From the NCBI GenBank assembly GCA_040398805.1, contig JBBATK010000001.1, positions 62,001 to 126,000 on the forward strand: a stretch of 64,000 nt of DNA, given 5' to 3'. This document shows positions 8,362-16,427 of this stretch, in pieces (position 1 is the stretch's first letter; every line of letters begins with the position of its first letter). The position numbers were made by a program, and so were the translations under genes. The stretch comes from JBBATK01 sp040398805 (lineage in GTDB: Bacteria > Bacteroidota > Ignavibacteria > Kapaibacteriales > NICIL-2). The notes beneath the pieces are model-generated. The model saw only the letters and a program-made list of their open reading frames with translations, was not told the DNA's origin and did no database searches.

Positions 8362-9357
8362 TTATCTACCTACTCGGACCACAAGGTCGGCCAAGCGGTT
8401 CGAGTATCCCCACTCGTTGTCATACCAACCCACGATCTTCACAAGTGTACCCATGGACATGGTGGACTGGGCATCGAAGATGCAGGAGTGCGGATTGCCG
8501 ACGATGTCCGTGCTCACGAGGGGGTCGTTGCTGTATTCAAGGATGCCCTTGAGCGGACCGGCTGCTGCGGCCGCAAAGGCGGCATTGATTTCATCCTTCG
8601 TTGCCGCTTTCGTCAGCACTGCGGTCACATCCGTGAGCGATCCGTCCGGAACAGGCACACGGGTGGCGAATCCGTCAAGCTTGCCCTTGAGATGGGGAAG
8701 CACCAGGCCCACCGCTTTCGCTGCGCCGGTGGTCGTGGGGATGATGTTCACTCCCGCCGCGCGTGCGCGTCGGAGGTCCTTGTGCGGAAGATCGAGAATG
8801 TTCTGGTCGTTCGTATACGCGTGGACGGTGGTCATATAGGCATTGACGAGACCGAAGGACTCGTCGAGGATTTTCACCATCGGCGCAAGACAGTTCGTCG
8901 TGCACGATGCGTTCGACAGGACCTTTTCAGCGCCCGTCAACACATCGTCGTTCACACCAAGTACCACGGTTGCGTCCACGGCATCCTTTGCGGGAGCGGA
9001 GAGGACGACCTTCCGTGCACCGTGCATGAGGTGTTTCTCAAGATCGGCTTTGGCACTGAACTTTCCCGTGGACTCGATGACGACATCAACACGATCCTTC
9101 CAGGGCAACGCTTCGATCTGCTTTTCAGCAGAGATGGCGATGGATGATGAACCGACGACGAGATTCGTTCCCTCGACGTGGACGGACTCGTTGTATCGTC
9201 CGTGCACCGAATCGTATTTCAACAAATGCGCAAGCGTGCCGGCGTCCGTAAGGTCGTTGATGGCAACGATCTCTACCTCGGGATGGTTGTTTCGAAGAGC
9301 GCGGAATACCAGACGTCCGATACGTCCGAAGCCATTGATTGCTACACGTATTGCCAT
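8362..9357 (-). CDS. gap: Glyceraldehyde-3-phosphate dehydrogenase
   Basis: Glycolytic enzyme that oxidises glyceraldehyde 3-phosphate to 1,3-bisphosphoglycerate. The NAD-binding start INGFGRIGR, the aspartate at position 35 (AINDLTD) that favours NAD over NADP, and the active-site ASCTTNCLAP with Cys152 are all present. The later WYDNEWGYSNR motif is intact and the length (331) is normal. It is preceded by a TAGTTTTG -7-like element and followed after 63 bases by ccmD; whether ccmD is read from the same transcript is unclear. Confidence 0.97.
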   Translation of the reverse strand: MAIRVAINGFGRIGRLVFRALRNNHPEVEIVAINDLTDAGTLAHLLKYDSVHGRYNESVHVEGTNLVVGSSSIAISAEKQIEALPWKDRVDVVIESTGKFSAKADLEKHLMHGARKVVLSAPAKDAVDATVVLGVNDDVLTGAEKVLSNASCTTNCLAPMVKILDESFGLVNAYMTTVHAYTNDQNILDLPHKDLRRARAAGVNIIPTTTGAAKAVGLVLPHLKGKLDGFATRVPVPDGSLTDVTAVLTKAATKDEINAAFAAAAAGPLKGILEYSNDPLVSTDIVGNPHSCIFDAQSTMSMGTLVKIVGWYDNEWGYSNRLADLVVRVGR

Positions 9358-9403
9358 AGGAGTGAAATGAGTGATAGGGAAAAAACGTTCTGAATCCGGA
9401 CTG

Positions 9404-9411
9404 CAAAACTA
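9404..9411 (-). promoter_or_regulatory. Possible -7 promoter element of gap (TAGTTTTG)
   Basis: Perfect match to the Bacteroidota TAnnTTTG consensus on the minus strand, 46 bases before the gap ATG, downstream of the terminator that closes the ribosomal-protein gene. No clear -33 TTTG was found at the usual distance. Confidence 0.45.
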
Positions 9412-9487
9412 CGAAACAGGCGGTCCAACACCGGATGCGAATAGACGAGCGACAGGCGGGAAAGGTGTGAGCTCGGCACCAGGCCGG

Positions 9488-9518
9488 AAAAAAAAACGGA
9501 CGTTCTTGCGAACGTCCG
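9488..9518 (-). terminator. Rho-independent terminator after the mini ribosomal protein gene
   Basis: On the minus strand a perfect 9-bp stem, CGGACGTTC paired with GAACGTCCG around a GCAA tetraloop, is followed by nine T. It begins five bases after the stop of the 31-residue protein and separates it from gap. Confidence 0.93.
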
Positions 9519-9523
9519 GACAA

Positions 9524-9619
9524 CTAGCGGTTCTTCTTCTTGTGACGGTTCTTACGCAAGCGTTTCTTACGCTTGTGTGTTGCCATCTTGTGACGCTTTC
9601 TTTTCTTGCCACAGGGCAT
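9524..9619 (-). CDS. AURKAIP1/COX24-domain mini ribosomal protein (bS22/mS38-like)
   Basis: A 31-residue, extremely basic protein with the core KRKRHKMATHKRKKRLRKNR, nearly identical to the AURKAIP1/COX24-domain proteins annotated in many Bacteroidota and related to mitochondrial mS38 and mycobacterial bS22 of the small ribosomal subunit. It probably binds rRNA in the 30S subunit. A GGGAGG Shine-Dalgarno lies just before the ATG and an excellent terminator immediately after the stop, so it is a monocistronic gene. Too short for most gene finders. Confidence 0.88.
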   Translation of the reverse strand: MPCGKKRKRHKMATHKRKKRLRKNRHKKKNR

Positions 9620-9745
9620 ATCGCCTCCCGATAAGTGTGAGTAAAACTTTGTTTGCTATCTCTCGAATTCCTGATCTTCCATTTCTATCGAACTTCATCT
9701 CGCGCCGTGACCGAACTCCGGCCTCCCGGAGAACGGTCCCACGAC

Positions 9746-10414
9746 CTATTTACCGGCCTTCTGCAGACGGATCTGCTCCTGCGCGGATTTGGCCATAACC
9801 GATAACTCCGAGGCGGGATTCGCGGCGATACACCGGTCCATCCATGCCAAGGCATCATCGACGTTGTTTTCCTTGAAGCTCATGGCGGCAAGATTGTACA
9901 TGGCCACCTGATTCTTCGGGTCTTTTTTCAATACCGCCAACGTCCTGTTCCTGCCTTCCTCACGGGAACCCGTGATGAACAACAAGTAGCCGTAATCCGT
10001 CTGAGCACCGATGTTGCCAGGGTTAAGCTCCAGAACATACTTCTTGTAGGCGTTCAACGAACCAAGCGTATCGCCCGTCGCGATGAGCGCTGCGCCGAGT
10101 TGAACATAGAGCGACGTATCAGACGGGTTGCGCTTCAACGAATCCTGCAAACTCCGTGCAATGGCACGTTGTTGCTCAAGCTCCGCATGCTCTGCGTCCG
10201 AATGTCCTTTCTGCAACTCCTCCACCTGACGTGCCAGCCGAGCATTCTCACCGGCGATACGGTCCTGTTTCACTCCGTATTGCCAAAAGGCGAAGGTCGA
10301 CGCGGCAATCCCGACGGCCACTGCCACGACAATCAGTCCTTGACGGAACTGAAAGGGAACCTCTGCACGTTCGATGGGCAGGGGATCCGGCGGACCGGAT
10401 TGTTCATGTGTCAT
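9746..10414 (-). CDS. Membrane-anchored TPR protein
   Basis: A 222-residue protein with a short cytoplasmic start, one membrane helix (about 28-46, GLIVVAVAVGIAASTFAFW), a coiled coil (about 50-95) and then at least three tetratricopeptide repeats: SLYVQLGAALIATGDTLGSL, IGAQTDYGYLLFITGSREEG and VAMYNLAAMSFKENNVDDAL. The start overlaps the HU stop by four bases, so it is translated after the HU protein. TPR units mediate protein contacts; the partner is unknown. Possible link to nucleoid or envelope organisation is only context. Confidence 0.75.
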   Translation of the reverse strand: MTHEQSGPPDPLPIERAEVPFQFRQGLIVVAVAVGIAASTFAFWQYGVKQDRIAGENARLARQVEELQKGHSDAEHAELEQQRAIARSLQDSLKRNPSDTSLYVQLGAALIATGDTLGSLNAYKKYVLELNPGNIGAQTDYGYLLFITGSREEGRNRTLAVLKKDPKNQVAMYNLAAMSFKENNVDDALAWMDRCIAANPASELSVMAKSAQEQIRLQKAGK

Positions 10415-10746
10415 GAGTTCTTCTCGGCCCGAGCCTTGATGTTCGCATCGACTTCGGCGATAAAATCATTGGACGCTTTGAAGACCGGTGCGTACCGTGC
10501 CTTCAACTCAACGCTGTCTCCGGTTCTGGGATTGCGAGCCATCCGCGGCTTGCGACTCTTGACCGAGAACACGCCGAAGCCTCGGATTTCGATGCGGCGA
10601 CGTTCTGACATTGAGGTGAGAATTCCATCGATGAAACTCTCGACAACGGTTTTTACTTCCAATTTCGTGAGACCTGTCTGCTCAGCTATCTTATCTACGA
10701 GTTCTGCTTTTGTGACGTTATCAGATTTCTTTTCGCGAGGTGCCAT
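10411..10746 (-). CDS. HU/IHF-family DNA-binding protein
   Basis: Histone-like protein (111 residues) that bends DNA. The family helices (TKAELVDKIAEQTGLTKLEV) lead into the beta-arm with RRIEIRGFGVFSVKSRKPRMA and the diagnostic RNPRTGD tip. The ATG at 10746 is preferred: the upstream 20 codons are unlike the family and run into the putative promoter. It carries short basic extensions at both ends. Overlaps the TPR gene by four bases. Confidence 0.92.
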   Translation of the reverse strand: MAPREKKSDNVTKAELVDKIAEQTGLTKLEVKTVVESFIDGILTSMSERRRIEIRGFGVFSVKSRKPRMARNPRTGDSVELKARYAPVFKASNDFIAEVDANIKARAEKNS

Positions 10747-10790
10747 TACTGTTACGTGTACTGTCTGACCTGTTTGGTTGAAATAGATGG

Positions 10791-10798
10791 CAAAAATA
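10791..10798 (-). promoter_or_regulatory. Possible -7 promoter element of the HU gene (TATTTTTG)
   Basis: TATTTTTG on the minus strand 45 bases before the HU start. The same octamer precedes the TonB receptor, the GT-C gene, rng and pdxJ in this window. Confidence 0.45.
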
Positions 10799-10882
10799 CA
10801 CACCAAAGGGCATTTGATGGTGCATTATCGCCAATATCCGTAAAAATCGCACGTACGCGCGGCTCAGAGTCGATCGAAAAGC

Positions 10883-13846
10883 CTATCGTCGAACGAACAT
10901 CGTACGCAGGACTGTCATCCCGCCCTCGGCATACTCCACTGCATATCCGCCCGGAGAAAGTTCCCGAAGGGACAACGCCACGTTATGCTGGCTCTCCACG
11001 GGGGTGCGCAGAACCACTCTCCCAAGGAAATCCCGAACCACGATTTCGGCATCTGGAGCAAGAGCCGACGCGTTGATTTCCACGATCGCATCCTCACCGG
11101 CGGGGTTGGGGAAGACCGACATCCCGATGGGCGTCATGGAACCTTCCACGGAGTTCGTCAGTCGTTTTTGTCGCACAAGGAACCACTGTGAGCCGGATGC
11201 GGCCTGATCCAACTCGAAGCTGAACCGTCCGGTCGACGATTTTGTCGCTGCAAAGGTCTTTCCCATGACATTGCCCAAAGAATCAAGCGGGGTTACAAGG
11301 AGTGAGTCGAAGGTGGATCGCATCGAGCATCTCATGGTCAGTCCGTCCGCATGCACCCCGCCTTTACCCCAGCCCCGCCAAAGCGTGCTATCGCCATCCA
11401 GGACCGCGCCGTAATTGGCCACTCGTCCCACTATCGTGATAAGGGAGTGCTCGGCTTCTGTTATCGCGTTACTGTCTTTGCTGATCCACATGAAGGTTCC
11501 GAAGGTCGAGGTATCGGTCTTCTCCACCGTTATGTTGTCGAAGGTCTGTATCGCATTCTTCAATCGACCACTCGCCGAGATGAAGCGCGGAGTGGACACC
11601 CGCAGCCATCCGCCTTGCTGGTTCCAGGTAAGCTGTTTCGTATCCGATTGGATGTTCGAAAGATCCAGTCCTCCGGGGTTGTTGTATTCCGGTATCACCA
11701 AGTGGGGAAGAACGGATTGCGATTGCGCATCGAAGGAATCGATCTCGACGCGACGGAAAAAGGCCATACGTTGGTCACAGGCATCAAGGAGGAAATGACC
11801 CGATACCTGATAACGAAGGTTCTGACGCTGAACGGTATTGTAGTTCAGACGGACGACATCGGTACCGGGCTGGATCAGGCCTTTGTGCCACACCTCCGAA
11901 ACCGTCGGTAGGAGCGAGTGAAGTCCGTACTGACCTTTCACTTCCCATATGTAGGATTTGGAAATCCACGATGAATCGAAGTCCTGCGCAGTATTCGTTC
12001 CCACCCAATCTCCGAAGAAGTAGGCATCGGCATCCTGGTAGGCGGCGTACATGGGAACGAAGGACATCATCTCGTTGATGTTCGGCGTGGGGTACGCGTG
12101 GTAGTAATTGCAGACGACCAGGGGGACATTCCGGATTTTTCCCCGTGCGATACCCGCAATCGTATTCCCGTTCAGATCTTCAGCATTGAGGTTTCGTCTC
12201 AGCGACCAAAGACTATCCCACGGGTTCGGTTTGGAAGTGTTCGGAGCGATACCGTAGGAGCCGCGATATCCGTTCACCGAGGTGAAGTTCAGATCCTTTG
12301 TCGTGTACGCGTCCGCCAGAGATGCTGTCTGCGTGCTTCCTCCCACGAGTATGTGGGAGCGCAGAGTGTCGCGGATGAATCGTTGCATGCTCGTATAGTA
12401 CGATTGCTGCAACGAATTGATGAAATCGGTTGTTTCGAAGACGCGCTTGGCCGACACGGTCAAGCCCGTGAGTACAAGCGCTACGGAGGACGTGACGAGC
12501 GATTCGCCCGAACGCAGCACGGTGACGGCTTCCTCGGTCAGCGAAGCCTTGTCGAGGTAGACGTCGCTGTTGTACAAGCCCAGCTGGAGTATCAGTAACG
12601 TATTATCGTCGGTGCTGTTTGCGGTGAACGACAGCGAATGCTCCGTCCAAACCGTGTTCAACGACAAACTCGAACTCAATCCGTAATTCGTGTACGGCGT
12701 GGAGCCGCGAAGCAGATAGACATTCACTTTTCTTCCTGCTTCCGGTGACTTCATCCACATGGTGAACTTGTACTGCTTTCCTTTCTCGCACTTCAAGCCT
12801 GTCAGGATGAGCTGGACATCGCTGGCCGCGCGACCGCCTTTGAGGATCTTGAAGACCGCAGCGCGAGCGCCCTCCACTTTGTCGGCGTCGCTCGAGATGT
12901 ACGCTGCTTGGGCACCGTTGCCCGTGTTGATCTGCGATTGCCACGGGGAGGTGAACAAATCCTCGAAACCGGGATCCTTGAACTGGTTGACGGACGACGG
13001 TGCGCCGTATCCCCAAGCGATGAGCAATCCCTGATCGTTCACGTACTTGGTCCGCAAATAGGCATTGAACGCCGAGTCCAGCTGCCGACGCTGCGTCGTG
13101 GGAAGGAGGTTCGTCGAATTCTCCCGGAAGTTGTTGTTCCAGTACCCGACCAATTGGTTCTCGTCGGTCGTCGACATCAAGGCAAGTGCGGGATCGTCCT
13201 TCAGTGCCAGTCCCGTATAGGGATTGACGTGCGTGAGGAACCGGCGCAGGAATCGTCGCTGAGCGTTCTGGTATGCTCGATCCACATACGAGAACACGCG
13301 CACCTGCCACGGGTAATTCACGGAATCATACTGAGGCACTCCGTCGTTCTTTCTCGGCACGAATGCTGCGTTGCAAAGGAAAACATAAATACCGTTCTTC
13401 TTCAGCTGGTAGAGGAACCAGTCGAAGCGCTTGACATTCGTGCGGTCCAACACGGTATCGGAAACCGTTGCACCGCTGGGAATGAGATAGGTAGAATATT
13501 CCCAGCCTCGCATGCGGACTGCGGTTATGCCGAGAGCGCGAAAACGCTCTGCCACCCGGATTGCGCGTATGCTGTCGGGATAGCAGGCGCCGTAGGAAAG
13601 AAGAGTCCCCAGCAGGCGCACGCGCGTTCCCGTTGCATCCACGAAGTGTCCGTCCTGTACTCGGATTTTCGCCGAAGAATCCAAGGCCTTCCTGCTCGAC
13701 GGTATGAAATTCTCGGACGCGATGCGCGAAGAAATCGGCATGGTCACGCCGAAGGGTTTAGCGAACGGCTGCGCGCAAACCATCGACGTGGTCAGGGTCG
13801 TCACGATGACAAGGACCGTAGGAAGAAGATATCGGTTGATGCTCAT
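10883..13846 (-). CDS. Secreted clan GH-A-like protein with internal CBM and T9SS sorting domain
   Basis: A 987-residue exported protein. Signal peptide at 1-26 (from the ATG at 13846). Residues about 60-290 and 445-650 look like a split glycosidase barrel of the cellulase/mannanase type: VDATGTRVRLLG near the start, DDPALALMSTTDEN with the likely acid/base Glu229, and later a strand VPLVVCNYYHAYP. A carbohydrate-binding-module-like beta-sandwich is inserted at about 290-440. The C-terminal 75 residues (VFPNPAGEDAIVEIN to the end, RTMFVRR) are a T9SS type A sorting domain, so it should be exported to the cell surface. The usual nucleophile Glu appears replaced by Asn580. Substrate unknown. 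Confidence 0.75.
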   Translation of the reverse strand: MSINRYLLPTVLVIVTTLTTSMVCAQPFAKPFGVTMPISSRIASENFIPSSRKALDSSAKIRVQDGHFVDATGTRVRLLGTLLSYGACYPDSIRAIRVAERFRALGITAVRMRGWEYSTYLIPSGATVSDTVLDRTNVKRFDWFLYQLKKNGIYVFLCNAAFVPRKNDGVPQYDSVNYPWQVRVFSYVDRAYQNAQRRFLRRFLTHVNPYTGLALKDDPALALMSTTDENQLVGYWNNNFRENSTNLLPTTQRRQLDSAFNAYLRTKYVNDQGLLIAWGYGAPSSVNQFKDPGFEDLFTSPWQSQINTGNGAQAAYISSDADKVEGARAAVFKILKGGRAASDVQLILTGLKCEKGKQYKFTMWMKSPEAGRKVNVYLLRGSTPYTNYGLSSSLSLNTVWTEHSLSFTANSTDDNTLLILQLGLYNSDVYLDKASLTEEAVTVLRSGESLVTSSVALVLTGLTVSAKRVFETTDFINSLQQSYYTSMQRFIRDTLRSHILVGGSTQTASLADAYTTKDLNFTSVNGYRGSYGIAPNTSKPNPWDSLWSLRRNLNAEDLNGNTIAGIARGKIRNVPLVVCNYYHAYPTPNINEMMSFVPMYAAYQDADAYFFGDWVGTNTAQDFDSSWISKSYIWEVKGQYGLHSLLPTVSEVWHKGLIQPGTDVVRLNYNTVQRQNLRYQVSGHFLLDACDQRMAFFRRVEIDSFDAQSQSVLPHLVIPEYNNPGGLDLSNIQSDTKQLTWNQQGGWLRVSTPRFISASGRLKNAIQTFDNITVEKTDTSTFGTFMWISKDSNAITEAEHSLITIVGRVANYGAVLDGDSTLWRGWGKGGVHADGLTMRCSMRSTFDSLLVTPLDSLGNVMGKTFAATKSSTGRFSFELDQAASGSQWFLVRQKRLTNSVEGSMTPIGMSVFPNPAGEDAIVEINASALAPDAEIVVRDFLGRVVLRTPVESQHNVALSLRELSPGGYAVEYAEGGMTVLRTMFVRR

Positions 13847-13971
13847 GGTGTCACCAAGTAGTGGTAGTCGGACGTTGATTCGGAGCACTCTCGAAGAGTC
13901 GGGACAATTTAGTCTTTTTTCATGTCAGCACTGTTTGTCTCCATATCCAGGCAGACAATTTTGCGGCCGAC

Positions 13972-13981
13972 AAGGAGGAGG
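13972..13981 (+). promoter_or_regulatory. Shine-Dalgarno deciding the cmk start
   Basis: AAGGAGGAGG ends one base before the ATG at 13983 (AAGGAGG core four bases away). The other candidate ATG at 14007 has no such sequence, so translation probably begins at 13983. Confidence 0.6.
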
Positions 13982-13982
13982 C

Positions 13983-14681
13983 ATGGTATTTTTGTCTACT
14001 TCCTCCATGAAAAAGATTACCATCGCCATAGACGGGCCTGCGGGTTCCGGAAAATCCACCTCTGCTCGACGTGTAGCTCAGGCCTTGCAGTACACCTATC
14101 TGGACACGGGTGCTATGTATCGCGCCATCACGTTGGCCGTTCTGGAGTCCGGCGTCGACATTCCCTCCGCAGAGATAGACGCGCTCCTCGAAACCTTGAC
14201 GGTCCGCGTGGTCCAACAACCCGACGGACAGCATACCTTTCTTGGCGAGAGGGACGTGAGCGAGAGGATCCGCCATGCCGATGTCACGAATGCCGTCTCC
14301 GCGGTCAGTGCCATTCCGTCGGTCCGCCGTCGGCTTGTAGCCATACAGCAGGAGATGGGGTGCAACGGGGGTATCGTCATGGACGGACGCGACATCGGCA
14401 CCGTCGTGTTTCCTGACGCGGAGCTGAAGATCTTCCTCGTCGCCTCAATAGAAGAACGTGCACGTCGTCGTTTGATGGAGACAGGCGGGTCGTCGACGGT
14501 TGCCGTGGATGTCATGGCACGTGAACTCGAAGAGCGAGACCGCAAGGATTCCACCCGCGCGGTGAGTCCGCTCACCAAAGCTCATGATGCGGTAGAGATC
14601 GATACCTCGAACCTGAGCATCGACGACCAAGTGGAGAGAATTCTCGCGCTCGCTCAAGAAAAAGTACTTGGTCGTCAATAG
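13983..14681 (+). CDS. cmk: Cytidylate kinase
   Basis: Phosphorylates CMP and dCMP with ATP in pyrimidine nucleotide salvage and synthesis. The P-loop is IDGPAGSGKST, followed by YLDTGAMYRAITL and the later VMDGRDIGTVVFPDAE, all standard for bacterial Cmk. The start at 13983 gives 232 residues and has a strong ribosome site; starting at 14007 gives 224 residues beginning MKKITIAIDG, also a normal length. It is divergent from the secreted glycosidase-like gene and 44 bases before ispH. Confidence 0.94.
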   Translation: MVFLSTSSMKKITIAIDGPAGSGKSTSARRVAQALQYTYLDTGAMYRAITLAVLESGVDIPSAEIDALLETLTVRVVQQPDGQHTFLGERDVSERIRHADVTNAVSAVSAIPSVRRRLVAIQQEMGCNGGIVMDGRDIGTVVFPDAELKIFLVASIEERARRRLMETGGSSTVAVDVMARELEERDRKDSTRAVSPLTKAHDAVEIDTSNLSIDDQVERILALAQEKVLGRQ

Positions 14682-14725
14682 GCGATCCTCAAACGTCGTT
14701 CTTCATCCTTTTGCAAAGGTGTATC

Positions 14726-15628
14726 ATGGAAGTCCGCATCGATTCGTTCTCCGGGTTCTGTTGGGGGGTCGTCCGCACGGTGAAGATCGCCGAGCAGACT
14801 CTCGAGGAGAACACTCAGGCTCCCGTCTATGTCCTCGGACATATCATTCACAATCCTCGTGAGATCAACCGGCTGGAAGAGCGGGGTCTCGAGACCATTT
14901 CGGTGGAGGATTTCCCGCGCTTGCAGGGCACGAACGCACGGGTAATCATCCGCGCCCACGGTGAACCGCCGGAGACGTACCGGCGTGCCATGCAATACGG
15001 TATCGAGATCATCGATGCCACGTGTCCCGTTGTGACGAAACTGCAGGAGCGGGTCCGAAAGTTCTACGACCAAGGATACCAAGTGGTCATTTTCGGAAAG
15101 AAGGATCATGCGGAAGTGATCGGCGTGCGCGGCGTGTGCAACGACGAATGCCTGGTGGTTCTCACGGTGGATGAAGCCGCGGCGACGGTGGATGTTTCCA
15201 AGAAGACCGTTCTCTTTTCGCAGACGACGATGGACCGAGCCACCTTTCTTGCCATCAAGGAGTATCTGCAGCAACGCGTGCACGAATTGGTAATCGACGA
15301 GATGCGCGAAATCGCTGTCGAGTTCCATGCGAAAGACACCATCTGCGGTCAAGTGTCAGGAAGGGAAGACCAGCTCATGGAGTTCGCGCGGAAGAACGAC
15401 GTCGTCGTGTTCGTTGCAGGTCGCGCCTCTTCGAACGGAAAGGTCTTATACCACGTTGCGAAAAGCGCCAATCCGAATACCCACTTCGTCGAAGACATCA
15501 ACGAGATCGATCCGCAGTGGTTCGCGAGCGCGAAGACGGTCGGAATCAGCGGTGCCACGAGCACGCCGCACTGGCATATGCAAGAAGTCCAGAAGTACAT
15601 CGAGAGTCACGCACCTGCCCAGGTGTGA
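14726..15628 (+). CDS. ispH: 4-hydroxy-3-methylbut-2-enyl diphosphate reductase
   Basis: Last enzyme of the non-mevalonate isoprenoid pathway, reducing HMBPP to IPP and DMAPP with a [4Fe-4S] cluster. The three ligand cysteines are visible: GFCWGV at residue 12, IDATCPVV in the middle, and KDTICGQ later. HIIHNP with conserved histidines and the closing GISGATSTP motif are intact. The ATG at 14726 fits the family start; an in-frame TTG 15 bases upstream is less likely. Length 300 is normal. Confidence 0.95.
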   Translation: MEVRIDSFSGFCWGVVRTVKIAEQTLEENTQAPVYVLGHIIHNPREINRLEERGLETISVEDFPRLQGTNARVIIRAHGEPPETYRRAMQYGIEIIDATCPVVTKLQERVRKFYDQGYQVVIFGKKDHAEVIGVRGVCNDECLVVLTVDEAAATVDVSKKTVLFSQTTMDRATFLAIKEYLQQRVHELVIDEMREIAVEFHAKDTICGQVSGREDQLMEFARKNDVVVFVAGRASSNGKVLYHVAKSANPNTHFVEDINEIDPQWFASAKTVGISGATSTPHWHMQEVQKYIESHAPAQV

Positions 15629-15669
15629 CGCGCGCTTCCACGTCGAACGATCCGCACGTCGGGGTCACG

Positions 15670-16404
15670 CTAGCCGCGCTCGCCAAGGAATTTTACGGGG
15701 CGGAGCTTGACGACCTTCTGGAGGTTGAAACGTTCCAGAGCGTACCTCCGGATATGGTCCATGGCTTCCTCTACGGAGTCGGTGACGAGTATGAGGGACT
15801 GGTCTTTCGGTGAAATCGCACCCTCCCGCTCCATAACGTCGAAAAGTTCCTGAACATCCTTCCAATACGACGTACCCATGAGCACGATCGGGAACTGTTC
15901 GATCTTCCCCGTCTGGATGAGTGTGCCTGCCTCGAACAACTCATCAAGCGTCCCCAGACCGCCGGGCATCGCCACGAACGCATAGGAGTATTTGAAAAGA
16001 AGGACCTTCCTGATGAAGAAGTAATGGAAGGGGATGCAGGCATCGAGATAGGGGTTCGGTTCCTGCTCCATGGGCAGGATGATGTTGCAGCCCACGCTCC
16101 GTCCGCCGACATCCTTAGCTCCGCGATTCGCCGCTTCCATCAATCCCGGACCGCCGCCCGTCATGACCGTGAAGCCAAGCTCCGCCAACTTCGCACCCAC
16201 GGTGCGTGTGAGGGCATAATACTCATGCGTTTCGGGGAATCGAGCCGAGCCGAAGACCGTGACGCACGGTCCGACGAAATGCAGACGACGGAAGGCGCGC
16301 AAGAACTCGAGGAGGACGCGCCAGAGGAATTTCGCCTCCTCCCATCGCGAGTGCGGACCTTCAAGCGCCTGACGTTCGCGAAAGTTCGTGAGAATGGAGA
16401 GCAT
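15670..16404 (-). CDS. LOG-family (TIGR00730) Rossmann-fold protein
   Basis: Member of the lysine-decarboxylase-like LOG family, which hydrolyses nucleoside monophosphates such as cytokinin ribotides in characterised members. Both signatures are present: TGGGPGLMEAANRGA and PGGLGTLDELFEAGTL. The start is set at the ATG at 16404 (244 residues); a TTG at 16458 would overlap the upstream gene. The bacterial substrate is unknown. It converges on ispH with 41 bases between. Confidence 0.85.
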   Translation of the reverse strand: MLSILTNFRERQALEGPHSRWEEAKFLWRVLLEFLRAFRRLHFVGPCVTVFGSARFPETHEYYALTRTVGAKLAELGFTVMTGGGPGLMEAANRGAKDVGGRSVGCNIILPMEQEPNPYLDACIPFHYFFIRKVLLFKYSYAFVAMPGGLGTLDELFEAGTLIQTGKIEQFPIVLMGTSYWKDVQELFDVMEREGAISPKDQSLILVTDSVEEAMDHIRRYALERFNLQKVVKLRPVKFLGERG

Positions 16405-16427
16405 GAGGATGTTAACAGGTGTGATGA

